Assembly (NCBI GenBank): GCA_016719165.1
Contig: JADKAJ010000001.1
Coordinates: forward strand, 434,001-498,000
DNA: 64,000 bases
Source: Chitinophagaceae bacterium
GTDB lineage: Bacteria; Bacteroidota; Bacteroidia; Chitinophagales; Chitinophagaceae
Direction of reading: 5' to 3'
The notes beneath the pieces were generated by a model. That model ran no database searches, was not told where the DNA came from, and saw only the letters and a program-made list of their open reading frames with translations. Positions 60,082-64,000 of the stretch are shown piece by piece (the first letter of the stretch is position 1; each line of letters starts with the position of its first letter). Made by a program: the position numbers and the translations under genes.

Positions 60082-61074
60082 TTGAATTCATTTGGCCGAA
60101 TATTCCGTATTTCAATTTTTGGTGAATCGCATGGAGAATGTGCCGGTATAACAATAGATGGTTGCCCAGCAGGCTTGTCTTTGGCTGCGGAAGATTTATT
60201 GCCCGATCTGGAAAGAAGAAAAGGGGGAATCCAAAAAGGAACTACACCAAGGCAGGAAGAAGATTACCCGATATTCATGAGTGGTGTGTTTAACGGAAAA
60301 ACAACAGGATTCCCTGTCACTATTTTATTTGAAAATAAGAATATACGCAGCGAAGATTATAACAAACAAAGAAGTATTCCGCGGCCGGGTCATGCTGATT
60401 GGGTAGCAAGTCAGAAATTTGGAGGCAATGAAGATTACCGGGGTGGCGGACATTTCAGTGCAAGGCTCACAACCGGGATTGTTGCGGCAGGAGTAATTGC
60501 AAAGAAATTGATGAAAGATGTCAGCATACAGGCTGATGTAACAGAAATAGGGGGTGAGAAAGATCTGGAGAAAGGGTTGCAAAAAGCGATTGATGCCAGG
60601 GATTCTGTTGGTGGTATTGTGGAATGCAGAGTAAAAGGATTACCTGTTGGATTGGGTGAACCTTATTTTGATTCACTGGAGTCAGTATTATCACATTTTC
60701 TTTTTGCTATTCCCGCAGTAAAAGGAGTTGAATTCGGAAGTGGTTTTGCTGCAGCAAGAATGTTTGGTAGCCTGCATAATGATGCCATTGAAAACAAAGA
60801 AGGTAAAACCAGGACCAATCATGCCGGGGGCATCGTGGGTGGTATCAGTAATGGGAATGAGCTGGTTTTCCGGTTGGCAGTTAAACCCACATCATCCACA
60901 CCGAAAGAACAAAACAGTTTGAATTGGGATACCGGTAAAACTGAAAATTTTTCCATTAAAGGACGTCATGATTTATGTGTAGCCTTAAGGGCACCGGTTA
61001 TTGTAGAAGCAGTAACCGCTATTGTAATTGCTGATTTTATGTTATTGGAACAAAAAATAAAAAGAGTATTGTAA
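60082..61074 (+). CDS. aroC: chorismate synthase
   Basis: 330 residues. AroC uses reduced FMN to form chorismate from EPSP. Signatures: IFGESHGECAGITIDGCPAG, RPGHADWVASQKFGG, RGGGHFSARLTTGIVAAG, and GSLHNDAIENKEGKTRTNHAGGIVGGISNG. The conserved start MNSFGRIFRISIFGESHG requires the TTG at 60082 as initiator; no ATG is near. It follows aroA by 11 bp and overlaps the DUF952 gene by one base. Confidence 0.96.
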   Translation: MNSFGRIFRISIFGESHGECAGITIDGCPAGLSLAAEDLLPDLERRKGGIQKGTTPRQEEDYPIFMSGVFNGKTTGFPVTILFENKNIRSEDYNKQRSIPRPGHADWVASQKFGGNEDYRGGGHFSARLTTGIVAAGVIAKKLMKDVSIQADVTEIGGEKDLEKGLQKAIDARDSVGGIVECRVKGLPVGLGEPYFDSLESVLSHFLFAIPAVKGVEFGSGFAAARMFGSLHNDAIENKEGKTRTNHAGGIVGGISNGNELVFRLAVKPTSSTPKEQNSLNWDTGKTENFSIKGRHDLCVALRAPVIVEAVTAIVIADFMLLEQKIKRVL

Positions 61075-61373
61075 TGCCTGTTATTTATCATGTTACTAAA
61101 GCTGCAGATTGGAATGTCGCAAAGAAAAACGGTTTTTATGAGCACCCCTCATTAAATGATGAAGGCTTTATACACTGCTCACAGGCGAACCAGGTAGCCG
61201 GAGTGCTGGAAAGGTATTTTGCAGGACAAACAGATTTGGTAAAACTGGTGATTGATACTGATAAACTTACCAGTAAATTTGTTTTTGACTGGTCGCCATC
61301 TACTCAAGATACATTTCCTCATGTTTACGGACCGATTAACGTGGATGCAATAATTGATGTTATCGCTTTATAA
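61074..61373 (+). CDS. DUF952 family protein
   Basis: 99 residues. YHVTKAADWNVAKKNGFYEHPSL and DEGFIHCSQANQVAGV are the DUF952 signatures; the C-terminal HVYGPINVDAIIDV is also typical. The fold has been linked to ADP-ribosyltransferase-like proteins, but no activity is known to me. Its ATG overlaps the aroC stop (TAATG), so it is the last gene of the aromatic cluster by position; functional connection is not shown. Confidence 0.85.
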   Translation: MPVIYHVTKAADWNVAKKNGFYEHPSLNDEGFIHCSQANQVAGVLERYFAGQTDLVKLVIDTDKLTSKFVFDWSPSTQDTFPHVYGPINVDAIIDVIAL

Positions 61374-61565
61374 TTACTCAGCCTCTTTTGTTTACAGGTA
61401 TCGTATTTATCCGATTTGTTCGGCAGCTGAAACCAGGTTCAGTTATATTCGGGTAATTGAGCAGAAATATTGAGGAAATCTACAGGTCAAACTAAATTAT
61501 ATTGATTTGATTTCTTATTTTGTAACCTAGAGTTAGGGTTATATAAAAATTATTATAAATACCCG

Positions 61566-63284
61566 ATGAATTTCTGGAAGCCACCACACCTCAATATGAT
61601 GAAAAGAATAGTATACCCGTTCATCAGCAGTTTTATTTTCTATTTCATCGCTGCATCCTGTAATGGGAAAACCGGTAAAGGACAGGATACAATTGCAGGT
61701 TCACCGGAAGAGTTGCAGCAAAAAACAACGGAACTGATACGGAGCGCTGCAGAGAGTGCTTTTGCCAAAAAAGGAATACTGGCTGATTCGGCAATTACAA
61801 TAGGTCAGCCAAACCTTACCCGGATGCTATATGCAAAAAATGACTATACCCCCATTTGGTCTGCTAAACAAACATGGTTGCCCTTTGGAGATTCATTATT
61901 TGACTTTATAGAACAGTCACAACTCTATGGGTTATTTCCCGAAGATTATCATGCAATTCAATTGAAAGAGATCAGGACAAAATTTTATATTGATAGTCTT
62001 ACAAAAAATAACAGAAAGGATGCTGCTTTATGGGCAAAAGCTGATATCATGCTTACTGATGCATTTGTTCGGATCGTAAAGGATTTAAAGTTAGGACGTC
62101 TTCCCAATGATAGTGTAACACTCAGAAAGGATTCTGTACTCAATGATGAGTTTTATCTGCAACAATTAAGTGCGTTACAAAAATCGGGGTTAACCCGGGT
62201 AGTTCAGTCACTTGAACCCGATCAAAGAGGGTATCGTTTATTGAAAGAAGGTATTAAAGCATTTCTTGCTACTGCCAGTTATCGTCAGTTTACAAAAGTG
62301 CCATATCCTGAAAAGGACAAGCAAAAATTCAACAGGTTATTGCAAAAACGGTTGTACGAAGAAGGATTTTTATCATTCGATAGTATGACTGCTGATTCAG
62401 CCCAACTGGCTGCTGCCGTAAAATTGTTTCAAAACAAAAAGGGTATTACTGTTGATGGCAGGGCAGGTGAGGGAACAATCAGAATGCTGAATATAAATGA
62501 TAGAGAGAGATTTATCCGGATTGCCATTAGTATGGATAAATATAAATTACTTCCGGAAAGGATGCCCTCAAAATATATATGGGTAAATGCTGCTGGCAAC
62601 CTCCTGGAGTTGATAGATGGGGATGAAGTAAAAATAACTTCCCGGGTTATTTGCGGCAAGCCAAAAACAAGAACTCCTGTTCTTTCAAGTGTTATCTCTT
62701 CGCTTATCACCTATCCTCAATGGGTTCCTCCTCCAAGTATTGTTGGTAAAGAAATATTACCGGCAGTGAAAAAGAATCCTGGTTACCTGGCACGGAAAGG
62801 ATTCAGTCTTTTAGACAAAAATGGAGATGAGGTGGATCCATATTCCGTTGACTGGTCCAGATACGGGAATAACATTCCGTACCGCATTGTTCAGGGAAGC
62901 GGTGATGCCAATGCATTGGGTATAATGAAGTTTGTTTTTGATAACAAATACTCAGTATACCTGCATGATACTAACCAGCGTTATTTATTCGCTAATGCGA
63001 TGCGTTCATTGAGTCATGGTTGTGTGCGGGTGCAGGAGTGGGAAAAGCTGGCTTTTTACATCCTGCAAAATGAAAGTATGGATGCTGGCAGCGGGGCAGC
63101 AAAAATTGATTCAGTAAAAACTTGGCTGAAGTATAAACAGAAAAGAAGTATTCCGATCAGGAATAAAATACCGGTCTACATTCGTTATATAACTTGTGCA
63201 GGGCAAAACGGGAATATCGTGTTTTTCGACGATGTTTATGGTGAAGATAAAATGCTTAGGGTGAGATTTTTTGCAGGTAAATGA
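61566..63284 (+). CDS. L,D-transpeptidase with peptidoglycan-binding domain (YcbB-like)
   Basis: 572 residues. A lipobox FIAASC follows an N-terminal hydrophobic stretch (IVYPFISSFIFYFIAASC), so a periplasmic lipoprotein; starts at 61566, 61596 or 61599 are possible. Order: scaffold domain with LYAKNDYTPIWS and SQLYGLFPEDYH, PG-binding helix bundle (AVKLFQNKKGITVDGRAGEGT), then the YkuD catalytic domain with ISSLITYPQWVPPPSI and LSHGCVRVQEW holding the catalytic Cys. It makes 3-3 cross-links in peptidoglycan. Confidence 0.92.
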   Translation: MNFWKPPHLNMMKRIVYPFISSFIFYFIAASCNGKTGKGQDTIAGSPEELQQKTTELIRSAAESAFAKKGILADSAITIGQPNLTRMLYAKNDYTPIWSAKQTWLPFGDSLFDFIEQSQLYGLFPEDYHAIQLKEIRTKFYIDSLTKNNRKDAALWAKADIMLTDAFVRIVKDLKLGRLPNDSVTLRKDSVLNDEFYLQQLSALQKSGLTRVVQSLEPDQRGYRLLKEGIKAFLATASYRQFTKVPYPEKDKQKFNRLLQKRLYEEGFLSFDSMTADSAQLAAAVKLFQNKKGITVDGRAGEGTIRMLNINDRERFIRIAISMDKYKLLPERMPSKYIWVNAAGNLLELIDGDEVKITSRVICGKPKTRTPVLSSVISSLITYPQWVPPPSIVGKEILPAVKKNPGYLARKGFSLLDKNGDEVDPYSVDWSRYGNNIPYRIVQGSGDANALGIMKFVFDNKYSVYLHDTNQRYLFANAMRSLSHGCVRVQEWEKLAFYILQNESMDAGSGAAKIDSVKTWLKYKQKRSIPIRNKIPVYIRYITCAGQNGNIVFFDDVYGEDKMLRVRFFAGK

Positions 63285-63404
63285 TATAAAAAAAGCCTTT
63301 ATTATGCCTTTGTACAAATGAAAACAGTCTTTTTTGAAAAAAAAGTCTTCCAAACCCGTGAATATTAAGTAAATAATTTATTTTACGATATTGAACATAG
63401 CCGT

Positions 63405-63412
63405 TACTTTTG
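63405..63412 (+). promoter_or_regulatory. -7 promoter element of the barrel protein gene
   Basis: TACTTTTG matches TAnnTTTG, 28 bp before the ATG at 63441. A TTTT rather than TTTG stands 20 bases upstream. Confidence 0.45.
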
Positions 63413-63440
63413 TCCAGTTTTAAACCCAAACTATCTCTTT

Positions 63441-64000
63441 ATGAAGAAGATAATATCTGCTTTCATTGCGCTGTACCTGCTTGTACCTGCTGCCAGGGCC
63501 CAGGATGACGAAATAAGACCAAAAGCTCTTGGCGTCAGTTTTTTTCTGAACGATTTCGTTTCTCCTGAAAGAATACGTACTACTTCATTGAGCCAGGTTC
63601 TCAGTGATAAGAGTATGGCAAAAATTAAGGAAATGTCACCGGGTCTTGCTGTTACTTATTTTAAAGGTATCAGAAAGCATATCGATATCGCTGCTTCTCT
63701 TGGTGCTGCATTTCTTCGTTATCCGATGCCCGGAAAATCTTTTGCAGACAATAATTTACTTCTTGAGGGTAATGCTACCATTAACCTGAAGATGACAACT
63801 GAGAAATATTGGGTACAACCTTACCTGATCGCAGGCGTAGGTGCTCATAAATACCGTTCTTATTATGGAGCTTTCCTGCCAGTGGGCCTTGGTCTTAAGG
63901 TAAACTTTCTTGATGAGGCACACCTTTTTGTAACTTCTACTTACAGGGTACCTGTTACCAACGAAACAGCAAACTATCATTTACAACATAGTATTGGTAT
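63441..64000 (+). CDS. outer-membrane beta-barrel protein, N-terminal part (runs off the window)
   Basis: At least 186 residues, open to the end of the window. Signal peptide MKKIISAFIALYLLVPAARA, then alternating hydrophobic strands with turns rich in G and N: ALGVSFFLNDFV, IDIAASLGAAFLRY, LLLEGNATINLKMT, WVQPYLIAGVGAHKY, GAFLPVGLGLKVNF, AHLFVTSTYRVPV. This is an OmpA-type or similar small barrel. Whether a C-terminal OmpA peptidoglycan-binding domain follows cannot be seen. Confidence 0.8.
   Translation, partial: MKKIISAFIALYLLVPAARAQDDEIRPKALGVSFFLNDFVSPERIRTTSLSQVLSDKSMAKIKEMSPGLAVTYFKGIRKHIDIAASLGAAFLRYPMPGKSFADNNLLLEGNATINLKMTTEKYWVQPYLIAGVGAHKYRSYYGAFLPVGLGLKVNFLDEAHLFVTSTYRVPVTNETANYHLQHSIG

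Noticed and set aside
60077..60084. TAGCTTTG as a promoter of aroC
   Set aside because: Its last bases are the TTG start codon that the conserved N-terminus of AroC requires, so a transcript from it would begin after the start codon. Likely coincidence.

Overview
The window is an ordinary, densely packed stretch of a Bacteroidota chromosome, most likely from the family Chitinophagaceae (genus not determined). Support for this: start codons lack Shine-Dalgarno sequences, promoters follow the Bacteroidota TTTG / TAnnTTTG pattern, and characteristic families are present (a TPP-controlled TonB-dependent receptor, GIN-domain secreted proteins, a DUF4954 protein, a long-form IspH, ECF sigma/anti-sigma pairs, many lipoproteins). 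I saw no phage, insertion sequence, CRISPR array, rRNA or plasmid feature.

Layout. 0-7.3 kb: tail of a TPR protein, a ComA-type phosphosulfolactate synthase with aroE, a minus-strand block (psi-like protein, rdgB, ECF sigma, anti-sigma, thioesterase), ilvE, then rpsL-rpsG without fusA. 7.3-15.6 kb: dCMP deaminase, NADP isocitrate dehydrogenase, a Crp/Fnr regulator behind a perfect FNR-type palindrome, a DtxR-type repressor plus ZIP transporter behind a palindromic operator, a lipoprotein, a GT35 phosphorylase-like protein lacking the PLP lysine, and ispH. 15.7-27 kb: GH13 lipoprotein, HtrA protease, divergent LuxC-type reductase and ferredoxin, ddl with a PASTA protein and a rhodanese, the thiamine-regulated TonB receptor, two GIN paralogs and the initiator tRNA. 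27-45.5 kb: era-der, glmS with a DUF4954 protein, mgtE, SET and CHRD proteins, mutS, MuiA-like protein, TrmH-like methyltransferase, ubiA, ruvX, def, rluD. 45.5-52.8 kb: lipB, a PLP deaminase, a nucleotidyltransferase, an ECF sigma factor paired with a membrane-anchored trypsin-like protease, a DEAD-box helicase.

52.85-61.4 kb is the most coherent unit: an aromatic amino acid gene cluster (pheA, aminotransferase, tyrA, GNAT protein, DAHP synthase/chorismate mutase fusion, aroB, aroA, aroC, DUF952 protein). It is preceded by a complete ribosome-mediated attenuator: a promoter, a 29-codon leader peptide with ten Phe/Tyr codons in eleven positions, a 7-bp antiterminator segment, and a 13-bp terminator hairpin ending 10 nt before the pheA start codon. 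The window closes with an L,D-transpeptidase and the start of an outer-membrane barrel protein.

Start codons were adjusted by hand where the longest reading frame began with TTG/GTG well upstream of the conserved N-terminus. Functions are assigned from recalled family motifs; no database search was possible.
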